Shown here: positions 10,559-21,263 of the stretch, one piece after another | How positions within the stretch are numbered: position 1 is the first letter of the stretch | Layout: the number at the start of each line of letters is the position of its first letter | From: Astragalus membranaceus | Taxonomy: Eukaryota; Streptophyta; Magnoliopsida; Fabales; Fabaceae | NCBI GenBank assembly: GCA_039519185.1 | Contig: CM076849.1 | Location: forward strand, 63,880,587 to 63,944,586 | Reading direction: 5' to 3' | DNA length: 64,000 nucleotides | Notes under the pieces: generated by a model | Databases searched by the model: none | What the model was told of the DNA's origin: nothing | What the model saw: only the letters and a program-made list of their open reading frames with translations | Made by a program: the position numbers and the translations under genes

Positions 10559-11516
10559 ACCATCTGCAGAAAAGTGCAGGTTTTCCGTTTTCTTGCGAAA
10601 TTCGTTGTTCCGCTCAACTCCGATTCTTGTTCCGATTAAAAACCATTCAAACAACCATCAAAACAGACTCAATCAAAACCACACAATCAATCAATCCAAT
10701 CAAAAACTCAATCTAATCGAATTTTATCAAAATACGACATATTTCCAAATAACGGTTTTTAAGTCAAAATCTTTCGAAACCAAATCACGTAAAATTAATT
10801 GTAAAACAAAATAATCCTAAACGTGAGTAAAACTCACCCTTGAAGCGAGAGCCGATACCGAGCCGAAGTCACCGAGACTTCCAAATCTCCACATAACCAC
10901 ACGAACAATCCCCGCATAAACTTCCACGCTCCGACGACGCTCAAATCCGCTTCCAATCTTTCCGCTCAATCACGAGACATCTTTTTGACCGAAATACCGA
11001 ATTCCTCGAAATCCCCTATTCGAACCCTAATCACCAACCAACTTCCAATTCGCGAAATTGAACTTCGTTCCGCACCCAATACGCTCCGGGTTCGCTCCTA
11101 GACATCCTTGAATCACCAAACACTATTCATCATCTTCAACCTCAAATCACTATTCACACATAAACCCCAATTTTTGTTCCACTCACCATAACCCAACCAA
11201 ACTCTAATTTCTTCACTCCAAGCTTACAATCAATCACTCAATGGCATATCCCTAAGCTTTCAAGACAAGAATGAGCCAAGAAACTCAACATTCCTCATTT
11301 CTTCACAATATTCGAAAATGGTGGATTGGTGTAGAGTGAGTTGATGATGATGATCTTGGTACCAAATCGAAGAGGAAGGAACGTTGAACATTTTTCGTGT
11401 TGGAGGGAAGAAGTTTTGAAGAAACTTGGTTCCCCATTTTTCCTCTTCTTCCATCAAACCCATTCTTTCTCTTTTCTTTCTTCTTCTCTCATTTCTCTCT
11501 CTGTTTCTTCGCTTCC

Positions 11517-11555
<39 letters not shown>

Positions 11556-11570
11556 TTCTTTCTTTATTTA
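11517..11570. repeat. (TTTC)n microsatellite
   Basis: About ten CTTT units; shorter in the other LTR (near 28330-28362). Lys/Arg-rich frames on the opposite strand are artefacts of this repeat. Confidence 0.9.
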
Positions 11571-11797
11571 ATTCTTTCATTTCTTTATATATTAAGTGGT
11601 AATGTGGTCAAATGACCACATTGCCCTTAATCTCCAATTTCGTTTCTAAATCGTCATTGACCCAAATTAATCGGTTAACGATTTTAAAACAACCAATAAT
11701 TATCTTTAGCACTTAATAATTTTACAAATTAAGTATTAAATTAATTCAATAGGGTTAACATCCAGATAATTCGTCTAATTATTTTGAGGATGTTACA

Positions 11798-11815
11798 TTC
11801 TCCCCAACTTGAAAG
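11798..11815 (-). promoter_or_regulatory. Element A1 polypurine tract
   Basis: On the minus strand CAAGTTGGGGAGAA abuts the LTR start TGTAAC. It is the usual plus-strand primer position. Confidence 0.75.
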
Positions 11816-12681
11816 AATTTTGTCCTCAAAATTACGCCAAGTCTTTCATTTGACTCACCGAGAATCGACATTCTCAGAAAGGTCTTAAGTTGCTGGAACA
11901 CACTCTTGAATTAACGAAATGAGTGTAGAAAATTTTCTCAAGTTGGCACGTCAGTCTCTAAGTATGATCCACTACTACCTCAGAACGCTTTAAGGTTATA
12001 GTCTGAACCCTCTTGTTACGAATCAACACGAGAAATTCATCATTCGCCTACATAGGCTCGACACCGCGTGTGAAAACACTTCTGAAGCTTCATTCCACTT
12101 ATCCTCGTTTACGCCCCAACTTTGATTAATCTAAGTCAAAGGGTCTAATACAAGACACTTGATAGAAATACAAGTTGAAAAATAAGGTCCACATTTTGGT
12201 ACTCCTTGCTCGAGATAAGAACAAACACGATTCCCTCGAAGGGTGTAAGCACGTTCTCAACAAATCTTCTAAAATCTATAACATTTCTCATACACATTGA
12301 AAAAAAATGTGACGGAAAAGTCATCTGTGAGACTTCTTGACTCGCCCCCAAGATTTCGAGATAAAATTTTTCGAAAGATGGAATGAGGGTTTTACTAAAA
12401 ACTTTGACCATAATGTAGAAATAAACCGTGGGGACAACAAATAAATTTGAACGTAATGAAAATCACCTCTGTTGTTCTCAAAACAACTATCAAACAGAAC
12501 TCATAGCTCTTTTTCCTCTATTGCAACTTCATCACGAGGTTTTCTACCAACGACGCACCCGATTCCATTCCGAATTAATCAATAGCGTTGAGAGTTTCCC
12601 CTCAACCTAAGTAAAGGATTTTCCCTCAATCCAATTTTATTAGCCTCTTGATTCGTTCCCAAAATTAACTTTAGCATGTGG
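11816..12681 (-). other. A1 internal non-coding region replacing integrase
   Basis: About 870 bases lying between the polypurine tract and the site where element B inserted. No integrase or chromodomain motif is seen in any frame. The same sequence occurs in A2 (49615-50272, continuing at 59168), so it is a family trait and not damage private to this copy. Confidence 0.7.
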
Positions 12682-13227
12682 TGTAACGCCCTAAATATTT
12701 AATAAATTTATTTAATTAAGTATTTAGGAATTTATTTTAATTAATTGAATATAATCTAAATGTTAGAAATTATATTAATATGGTGTAGGTGGTATTAGGA
12801 GGTGGAGGCGCCAATTAGATGAACTTGGGCTTAAGTGAAGAGGCCCAAGCCCATGATCCATGTAATAGGCGAGTTAGTTAGGCCTTGTGAGATTAGGGTT
12901 TTGGCTAGCATTTTGCGAATTGGAGAGAAAAAGTGAGAGAGGCGCCGTGGAGAGAGGAGAAGGAAGAGAAGAAGATCGCGAAGTTCAAGGAGAAGAGGGA
13001 CGTGATTTTGTTGCTGAGGTTCTGGTGGTGACTGTCTCTAGGGCTCCTACTCTTCGAATTTAAGGTAAGGGGAGTTCTATCTTTCTATATAATAGATGTT
13101 TATGATAGGTTTTAGAGTAGGGTTAGCCTAGATCTATCCATATTCATGATCGGTGTGTGATTTCATGTTGTTTTTATGATTTGTATGTGATTTGATGTAT
13201 TCGAGTTGCTCGGAATCCGTTTGTTGG

Positions 13228-13570
13228 TGTTATGGGCGCATAGGGCGCCATAGGTGTGGTTTTGTGTTGCTGGATTTTGGTCATTTTGGATGCAGGAAGT
13301 GGCGCCCTTGTGCTGGGCGTCATGAGCCAAGTTTTTGTGTTGCTGGTCTTGTGCAGGATTTGGCGCCCTATGGCTGGGCGCATGTTCCATTGCGTGTTGC
13401 TGCCCTGGGCGCATGGCGCCCGTGCGCCAGTGTGCGTGTGTGCTGTGTTGCGCGCCAGTGCGCGTGTTGTTGCTCCTGGGCGCATGGCGCCCGTGTTGCG
13501 CACCTGTTGCGCTATGTTGCTTCTGGATGTCTAAGTTTGTGTCTTAGGCGCCCAATGCCTGGGCGCCATT
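13228..13570. repeat. GGCGCC-rich palindrome cluster
   Basis: About ten GGCGCC or GGGCGC.. units interleaved with TGTGTTGC-type sequence. Apparent Cys/Ala-rich frames here are caused by composition. The copy in the other LTR is at 21809-22151. Confidence 0.85.
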
Positions 13571-13854
13571 TTCAGGATGTTCCCGATTTTTAATAAAAAC
13601 TCTTTTCGCTATATCTTTTGACTCGGTCATCCGTTTTAAACGTTTCAAAAAGTGTTGGGAAGCTTTTTCGGTCGTCTACCTGCGTGTCTTATTTTTAAAA
13701 TAAAAACTTATTATTTTCTGGTGGTTTCTGGGCGCCCAAGTGGCTGTCCCCGGTGGTCATCCCAGTGACGATGTAAAGCCGTATTGAGTCCTTTAAAAAT
13801 CCTTTTTGCGTATAACCAACAGTTTTAACACTTTAGTGTCAAAATAGGTGCTTA

Positions 13855-14285
13855 TGACGATGATACCCTTAGTGGCTAGTTAAATGACGTTTTTGCCCTC
13901 AGTGGCCAATATTATTGATGATGATGTGTAAATGACGATGATGCCCTTAGTGGCTAGTTAAATGACGGTTTTGCCCTTAGTGGCTATTGTTTGTTTGATG
14001 ACGTTTATGGATAAGTGACGATGAGGCCCAAAAGGCTAAGCAACGATGATAATAAGCGACGATGAAATATAGCGACGTTGTTGTGTGTAATTATAAATTG
14101 ACAGGTGCTGTGCCTCTTATTTGGCAAATTGGTAAGTGACGGGTCACATAGTTGACGGTGATTGTGTGTTTGTGTGCGGTGCATGTCATAGTGTCTCATG
14201 TATTCCATGTGCATGAACCCAGCGACGATGAGGCCATAAAGGCTAAGCGACGATGAGGCCAAAAAGGCTAAGCGAAGATGATGAA
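13855..14285. repeat. GACGATGA-type repeats in element B LTR
   Basis: Many copies of GACGATGAKGCC.. and GTGGCTAGTTAAATGACG in the 3' half of the LTR; duplicated in the second LTR at about 22413-22840. Confidence 0.8.
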
Positions 14286-14693
14286 AGGTACCTCATGCAT
14301 ATGCCCGCGAGTGGGTTGCATTTCATATAGTTACATGACATCGTGATGAGTTATTGTAATGACGTAATTGATGACTGTGATGTGGTTACTCTAGTGCTGT
14401 GACTTTGACTTATTGCTTATCATATGATTTATTATATGGATTGAATTGGACTCACCCTTCTGTTTGAATGTTACCCCTATGCGGTAACGTGCAGGTGATC
14501 ACGAGTGAAGACCTAGGTATCTTCATTAATTTGAGTCGGGTCGTCATGCTCTGATACGTAGCACTCAGGGGGGGAAACGAACTCGATGTTTTAAGACCAT
14601 TTTGGTTGTTATATGTTATTTGATGGTTTCTCTTTATTTTACTTTCCGCTGCGTAGTTGGTTTTATTGATGTCAAGATTGTGGTGATGATGAC

Positions 14694-16597
14694 CAGTGGC
14701 GAAGCCAGGATTTTTCTAGAGCCTGGGCAAGAAAATTTCCCGCCAATTTACATATGACATAATATATACATAATCATAAAGTGTGCTAAATAGGAGAGAT
14801 GAAATCTAACCTGTCAATAGAGTGCTAAATAAAATTAGGAGGTAAATGCCCTTTCCGATACTTCTTTCGGGTGAATGTTCGCATAATATCAACATCTTGA
14901 AGTGACTTGAATATCTCCCGCTCGGTGTAACATATCATCAAGTCATTGAACCACTCATCGTTGATCTTGTTGCGTAATTTAGACTTGATAATCTTCATTG
15001 CTGAAAAAGCTCTTTCAACGGATGCTGTCGACACCGGCAACAGCAAAGCCAACTCAATGAGTTTGTAGACCAATGGAAATACCAAATGTTTGAGTTTGAA
15101 CCATCTTCATAGCCAAACTTTCAATATCTTCACAAGAAGTAAAGGAAGCATGCATTTTCATGTGATGTACATAATTGTCAAGTTGCTCTCTTATTGTTCC
15201 ACGATCATCATCAGAAAAGTCAGCATGATAAATATCAGCAAGACGAGCAAGTTTATCAATATCAAACCTTGAGAAAGAGTTATTGGGGTCAAGACATGAG
15301 AAGCAATTCAGCACATTGTTACTTCCTTCACTAAACCGGTGATCCATCTCCACACATATTTTGTCAATAGCAACATAAAAAATCTCTGCACGATAATGGT
15401 GAAGATTACCTTTAGCAACACAAAATTCTTGGACAAAAAAAAATAAATTATCCCAACCACTATCTCTCAATGTGGCCAACCGAGATTTGACATCATCAAC
15501 TAATTCCATAGCAATCTACACTTTTTCATTACTAGATTTTACCCAATCTACCATCTCTCTAAAATTGCCCTTGTTTAGAGAAGTAGAGCTTTCATCATGG
15601 CCACGGAAAGCAATGCCTTGTGCTATGAGGTATCTAGTACAATCTACAGAACAAGTCAAACGGATCTTATATAGTTCTTCTGATTCCCTACTTGCTCTAG
15701 CAAAGATACTTGTCACACTTTGTCTTTGATTATTATAATCGTCATAGTGCTTCATACATGAGTTGTGCTTACTATCATGCTTACTATCGGCTTCCGGTTG
15801 CACAACATTCGCATTCTCAATAGAACTTCTAGGTACCAAAAACCTCCTCATCTAACAAATTTTATGATCCAAAAAAAGAAACTATGTAAAAAACAAATAA
15901 TGATCAACATATAAGGAAACTAAAAAAGAATCAACAATTCTACACAAACTAATGTCTCAATAACTTCAAAGAGTCCAACGCAATAATTTACACAAACTAA
16001 AAAAGAATCAACAATTCTACACAAACTAATGTCTCAATAATTTATTTGGAATAAAGAGTAGGGATTAGGAATATACCTCAAATAACTTCAAAGAGTAACA
16101 TTGAATGTGTGGGTACTTTTCCCTCTTTTTAGAGCAAAAACCCTAACTCCAAAATACTACCCAAAGAGAGGAATGAGTTGGTTTTCCTTAAAATAGAGCT
16201 CAAATGTAAATGATTTAAGCTTGGATTGGACTACTTGAAGTGAAAAGAAGAAGAAAAGGAGAGGGAGAGTGTCGTGAGAGAAGAGAGGAAATTGGGGGGT
16301 GGGTGGGGTTCTGTTTGTCGTGAGAAAAGAGAGGAATGTGTTGTGTTTGCTTAATTGCTTTGTTTATTTTATTTAGTTTTTTATATATATTGGGCTTTTG
16401 GGTTTCATTTAGTTTTTGGGTTTTACTTTTTTTTACATTGGGCTGGACCATTCTTTTTTTATTTCACACCCACTGTTTTACTATTTTTGCCCCTGGTTAT
16501 GACTAAAAATCAGCTATTGGGTTGGGGGCTTTACAAACAAAGTAGAAGTTGAGCCCGGGCGCGTGCCCGGGCTAGCTGGGCCTTAAAATCGCCCCTG
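14694..16597 (-). mobile_element. hAT transposon deletion derivative in LTR
   Basis: 1904 bases flanked by 8-bp target duplications ATGATGAC (14686-14693) and ACGATGAC (16598-16605), one mismatch apart. The intact site ACGATGAC is in the other LTR near 23243. Termini are CAGTGGCGAAGCCAGGATTT and, reverse-complemented, CAGGGGCGATTTTAAGG, followed by shared GCCTGGGC / GCCCGGGC. Both the 8-bp TSD and the CAGNGGCG ends fit hAT. Confidence 0.93.
14825..15851 (-). pseudogene. hAT transposase, internally deleted
   Basis: Remnant of a TTF-zinc-finger / hAT-dimerisation type transposase. The N-terminal piece (15851-15516) contains RLTCSVDCTRYLIAQG and AFRGHDES, typical of the region before the catalytic domain. 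An in-frame TAG then joins it to a late segment (15509-15090) with MELVDDVKSRLATLRDSGWD, so the catalytic core between these blocks is gone. After a one-base frameshift near 15090 comes the C-terminal dimerisation domain (LPVSTASVERAFSAMKIIKS, 15030-14970). The protein cannot be active, but the ends are intact, as in non-autonomous hAT copies mobilised in trans. Confidence 0.88.
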
Positions 16598-16787
16598 ACG
16601 ATGACTGATGCTTGATGTTTTCCCCATTGGGGGCATGCTACGTATTACACAATTATTTGATGTTGAACTATTTATTTGAAGTACGACGTTTCGATTTGAG
16701 TATGTGTAACATTCCTTGCGATGAAAGAAATTTTGAACTCTGATTTTTACAAACAAATTAACGGGTAGAAAAGGGGTGTTACATTAG

Positions 16788-16800
16788 TGGTATCAGAGCA
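16788..16800 (+). promoter_or_regulatory. Element B primer-binding site (tRNA-iMet)
   Basis: TGGTATCAGAGCA starts four bases after the LTR end and is complementary to the 3' end of plant initiator methionine tRNA. Confidence 0.9.
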
Positions 16801-16895
16801 AAAGTTCGGTCTGTCCGGCCAAGTTGTCCAGTCATTGACAATCTAGTATTGCCGACTTATTCTAACTGTTGGCTTTGTTGCAGCTTTGAGTTGAG

Positions 16896-19800
16896 ATGGC
16901 TGGGAGAAACGACACTGCGATTGCTGCTGCTTTGGCTGCCATGGCCCAGGCTGTGCAGAATCAGCAGAATGTTGGGGAGAACGCTGGTGTTCGGAGTCTG
17001 ACTACTTTCCAGAGAGAGAATCCGCCCACTTTCAAGGGCAAATATGATCCAGATGGTGCTATGGCTTGGTTGAAAGAGATCGAGAGCATTTTCAGGGTGA
17101 TGGACTGCACTGTTGAGCAGAAGGTCCATTTTGGTACTCACATGTTAGCTGAGGAGGCCGACGACTGGTGGTTGGCTACTAGGCAGAGGTTGGAGACTGT
17201 GCAGGAAGAGATTACCTGGGAGGTATTCAGCAGAGAATTTCTGAGAAAGTATTTTCCTGAAGATGTCCGAGGAAAGAAAGAAATAGAGTTCCTGGAACTG
17301 AAGCAGGGTGGTATGTCTGTGACTGCGTATGCGGCGAAGTTTGTGGAATTGGCAAAATTCTATCCGCACTATAGTGAGGCTACAGCTGAGTTCTCGAAAT
17401 GCATCAAGTTCGAGAATGGTTTGAGGCCTGACATCAAAAAGGCAATTGGTTACCAGAAGATCCGTGTGTTCGCTGATCTGGTTGATAGCTGTAGGATCTT
17501 TGAGGAGGACAGTACTGCACATTACAAAGCTGTGTCTGAGAAAAAGGGTAAGTTTCCGAGTCAAAGCAAGCCGTATGAGGTTCCTGCGGGTAAGAGTTAT
17601 CAGAGGGCTGCTGGAGGTAAGAGGGCTAGTGGGGGAGATGCTCCTGCTAGCATTGTCTGTTTTAAGTGTGGCAAACCTGGCCACAAGAGTACTATATGCG
17701 GGTCTGATGAGAGGGTTTGCTACCGTTGTGGTAAAAAGGGTCATATGGCGGCCGAGTGTAGGGTTAAGGATGTGGTGTGTTTCAACTGTGGTGAGTCTGG
17801 GCATATCAGTGCAAAATGTACAAAGCCGAAGAAAGAAAGGTCTAGTGGGAAAGTGTTCGCATTGGCAGGAGAGGAGCCTGCTGAGAGGGATGGTCTTATT
17901 AGAGGTACGTGTTTCATTAACGGTACTTCTCTGAAATCTCTTATTGATACTGGTGCTACCCATGGCTTTATATCTGTTGATTGTTGTAAAAGATTGGGTC
18001 TTGTTTTATCTGCTATGTATGGGGATATGGTTGTCGATACTCCTGCGAAGGGGTCGGTGATTACTTCCCAGGTGTGTTCTCAGTGTCCCATGTCGATCTT
18101 CGGCAGGGACTTTGTTGTGAATTTTGTTTGCTTGCCGTTGAGAGGACTGGATGTAATCTTGGGCATGGACTGGTTAGAGAATAACCACGTCCATATCAAC
18201 TGTCGTAGCAAGTCGGTTAGTTTCGGGGATGAAGATTCTGTTTTGGTATCCGCTAGTCAGTTGAAGAAGTTGAGGAAAGAAGGAGTTCAGCTATTTTCGT
18301 TGATGGAATCGTTGTCTGCTGAGAGTCAAGCTGTTATTGAAGAACTGCAAGTGGTACGCGAGTTTCCTGAGGTTTTTCCTGACGAAATTCTGGGTGTGCC
18401 GCCGGAGAGGGAAGTTGAGTTCTCGATTGATGTTGTACCTGGTACGAGGCCTGTGTCTATGGCACCGTACAGGATGTCGGCGTCGGAATTGTCTGAGTTG
18501 AAGACGCAACTCGAAGAATTGCTTGAGAAAAAGTTTGTGAGACCGAGTGTATCACCGTGGGGAGCTCCGGTATTGTTAGTAAAGAAGAAAGATGGGAGTA
18601 TGAGGTTATTTGTGGACTATCGTCAGTTGAATAAGGTAACTATCAAAAACAAGTATCCGCTTCCGAGGATCGACGATTTGATGGATCAGTTGGTGGGTGC
18701 CCGTGTTTTCAGCAAAATTGATTTGGGGTCCGGATATCATCAGATTAAGGTGAAGGATGACGATGTTCAGAAAGGTATGAGCATTATGAGTATTCAGTGA
18801 TGCCGTTCGGTGTGACCAATGCACCTGGTGTATTTATGGAATATATGAATCGTATTTTCCATAATTACCTAGATCGGTTTGTGGTGGTCTTCATAGATGA
18901 CATTCTAGTTTATTCTAAGTCGGAGGAAGAGCATGCCGAGCACCTGAAGTCAGTATTGGAAGTTCTGAAAGAGAAAAAGTTGTATGCTAAGTTATCGAAG
19001 TGTGAGTTCTGGCTGAAAAAGGTGAGTTTCCTTGGGCACGTGATTTCTGGTAATGGTATTGCGGTTGATCCGGCAAAAGTAGAAGTAGTGTTGGAGTGGG
19101 AGGCTCCGAAATCCGCAACAGAGATCAGAAGCTTTTTGGGTTTGGCTGGGTACTACAGGAGGTTCATCGAGGGTTTTTCCAAGTTGGCCCTTCCGTTGAC
19201 TCAGTTGACTTGTAAGGGTAAAGTTTTCGTTTGGGATGCTCGGTGTGAGGAAAGTTTTATGGAACTGAAGAAGAGATTGACAACGTCGCCTGTTTTGACG
19301 TTGCCTAATCCGGAGGAACCGTTTGTTGTATATTGTGACGCTTCGAAGATGGGTCTTGGTGGTGTGCTGATTCAAGATGGGAAAGTCGTTGCGTATGCGT
19401 CGAGGCAGTTGCGGGCTCATGAGAAAAATTACCCTACGCATGATTTGGAATTGGCTGCTGTGGTATTTGTGCTTAAGATTTGGAGGCACTATCTTTATGG
19501 TTCGAGGTTTGAGGTGTTCAGTGATCATAAGAGTCTGAAGTATCTGTTCGATCAGAAGGAGTTGAATATGAGACAGCGTCGGTGGTTGGAGCTCTTGAAG
19601 GATTATGACTTCGGTTTGAATTATCATCCCGGCAAAGCTAATGTCGTGGCTGATGCCTTAAGCTGGAAGTCTTTGCATATGTCGGCAATGGTGGTGAAGG
19701 AATTAGAGTTGATTAAGGAATTCCGAGATTTGAGTTTGGTTTGTAGAATGACACCTCGTAGTGTCAAGCTGGGAATGTTAAAGATCGATAATGACTTTCT

Positions 19801-21251
19801 GGGCAGCATCAGAGAGGCTCAGAAGTCAGATGTCAAGTTGATAGATTTAATGAATGGGGTTGGTCAATCTGAAGATGAAGATTTCAAATTGGATTCTCGT
19901 GGTGTGTTGAGGTTCCGGGGTAGGATCTGTGTTCCGGATGATGCGGAGATAAGAAAGGCAATTTTGGAGGAGGGTCACCGTAGCAAGTTGAGTATCCATC
20001 CTGGAGCAACAAAAATGTATCAAGATCTGAAAAAGATGTTTTGGTGGTATGGTATGAAGAGAGATGTGGCACAGTTTGTGTATGCCTATTTGACCTGTCA
20101 GAAGTCGAAGGTTGAGCATCAGAAGCCTACAGGGTTGATGCAACCGTTAGAAGTTCCAGAGTGGAAGTGGGATAGCATTGCGATGGACTTTGTGACGGGA
20201 TTGCCGAATACAGTTAGGGGCCATGACGCTATTTGGGTGATCGTTGATAGGTTAACGAAGTCTGCTCACTTTGTTCCTATTAATGTCACCTATCCGGTGT
20301 CGAGGTTGGCAGAGGTCTATGTCAAAGAAATTGTGAAGTTGCACGGTGTTCCGAAGAGTATTGTGTCAGATAGGGACCCGAGGTTCACTTCTGAGTTTTG
20401 GACGGGTTTGCAGAAGGAATTGGGTTCAAAGTTGAAAATGAGTTCGGCATATCATCCTCAGACAGATGGTCAGTCAGAGAGGACAATTCAGTCGTTAGAA
20501 GATTTGTTGAGGGCTTGTGTCTTGGAACAAGGTGGTTCATGGGATTCCTACCTTGCGTTGATTGAATTTACCTATAACAACAGTCACCATTCCAGTATCG
20601 GGATGGCACCATTTGAAGCATTGTATGGTCGAAAGTGTAGGACGCCGTTGTGTTGGTATGAGTCGGGGGAGAGTGTAGTGTTGGGATCGGAGATTGTCCG
20701 GGAGACTACAGAGAAAATCAAGATGATCCGTAAAAAGATGAAGGCTTCGCAGAGTCGTCAGAAGAGTTATCATGACAAGCGGAGGAAAGATTTAGAGTTT
20801 CAGGAGGGTGAGCATGTGTTCTTGAGGGTTTCTCCTATTACCGGTGTTTGCCGGGCGTTGAAGTCGAAGAAGCTCACTCCTCGCTTTGTTGGTCCTTATC
20901 AGATTTCTAAGAGAATCGGAAATGTGGCTTATAGGGTGGCTTTACCGCCAAATCTATCGAATGTGCACGACGTGTTTCATGTGTCGCAACTTCGGAAGTA
21001 TATTTCGGATCCATCTCATGTGATCCATTTGGATGATGTAGAGGTGCGGGATAATCTCACTGTGGAGACGATGCCCGTACGGATTGAAGGTCGTGAAGTG
21101 AAAGTGCTTAGAGGCAAGGAAATTTGCATTGGTGAAAGTGGTTTGGCTAGGAGCTGCCGGTGAGAGTATGACTTGGGAGCTAGAAAGCAAGATGCGGGAG
21201 TCCTACCCAGAGTTGTTTGATCAGGTAAATTTTGAGGACGAAATATTCTAA
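16896..21251 (+). pseudogene. Element B gag-pol polyprotein (two frameshifts)
   Basis: Single gag-pol frame starting MAGRNDTAIAAALAAMAQAV. Order: capsid-like gag (17020-17540); three CCHC knuckles (CFKCGKPGHKSTIC, CYRCGKKGHMAAEC, CFNCGESGHISAKC; 17656-17820); protease with LIDTGATHGF (about 17940); RT from PYRMSASELSEL with VVVFIDDILVYSK (about 18880-18920); RNase H with YCDASKMGLGG (about 19330); HHCC zinc region (19970-20110); integrase core with MDFV, SDRDPRFTSEFW and QTDGQSERT; then a chromodomain-like tail. A deletion of about 16 bases near 18774 removes part of RT just before MPFGVTNAP, and a one-base shift near 21125 changes frame before the tail, which would end at TAA 21249-21251. 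Both breaks are evident against element D. Motif A reads KIDLGSGYHQ. Confidence 0.92.
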
Positions 21252-21263
21252 GTGGGGGAGAGT
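21251..21263 (+). promoter_or_regulatory. Element B polypurine tract
   Basis: AGTGGGGGAGAG abuts the 3' LTR and overlaps the last base of the polyprotein stop codon. The same arrangement is found in element D. Confidence 0.85.

Larger units (their letters stand above)
9467..11797 (-). repeat. Element A1 3' LTR
   Basis: 2331 bases, ending TGTAACACCCCGG on the plus strand and homologous to 26308-28591. Read on the minus strand it holds a TATA-like TATATAAAG (11583-11591), a TTTC-type microsatellite, a candidate splice donor in a hairpin (10823-10837), a cluster of TCGCGACGCGA palindromes (10454-10558), three stem-loop units (9918-10080) and a TTTTACAG acceptor-like site (9818-9826). Confidence 0.9.
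12682..16783 (+). repeat. Element B 5' LTR (with hAT insertion)
   Basis: Starts TGTAACGCCC and ends GGTGTTACA. About 2190 bases once the hAT copy and its TSD are removed. It carries TTGGGCTT..AAGCCCA (12834-12852) and a TTAGGGTTT telo-box (12893-12901), a candidate donor AAG|GTAAGG (13065), a GGCGCC-rich cluster (13228-13570), GACGATGA repeats and a GTGCAG acceptor-like site (14489-14494). Confidence 0.92.

Noticed and set aside
11260..11580. Lys/Arg-rich frames opposite the TTTC repeat (also 32121-32381, 38925-39185, 49085-49336)
   Set aside because: Products of CT/GA-rich microsatellite sequence in LTRs.
13192..13593. Cys/Ala/Arg-rich open frames in both strands (and 21773-22174)
   Set aside because: They lie in the GGCGCC cluster of the element B LTR, occur in several frames at once and follow base composition; not genes.
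16896..21251. Programmed frameshift between two polyprotein frames in element B
   Set aside because: Comparison with element D shows a deletion of about 16 bases that removes conserved RT residues, so it is damage.
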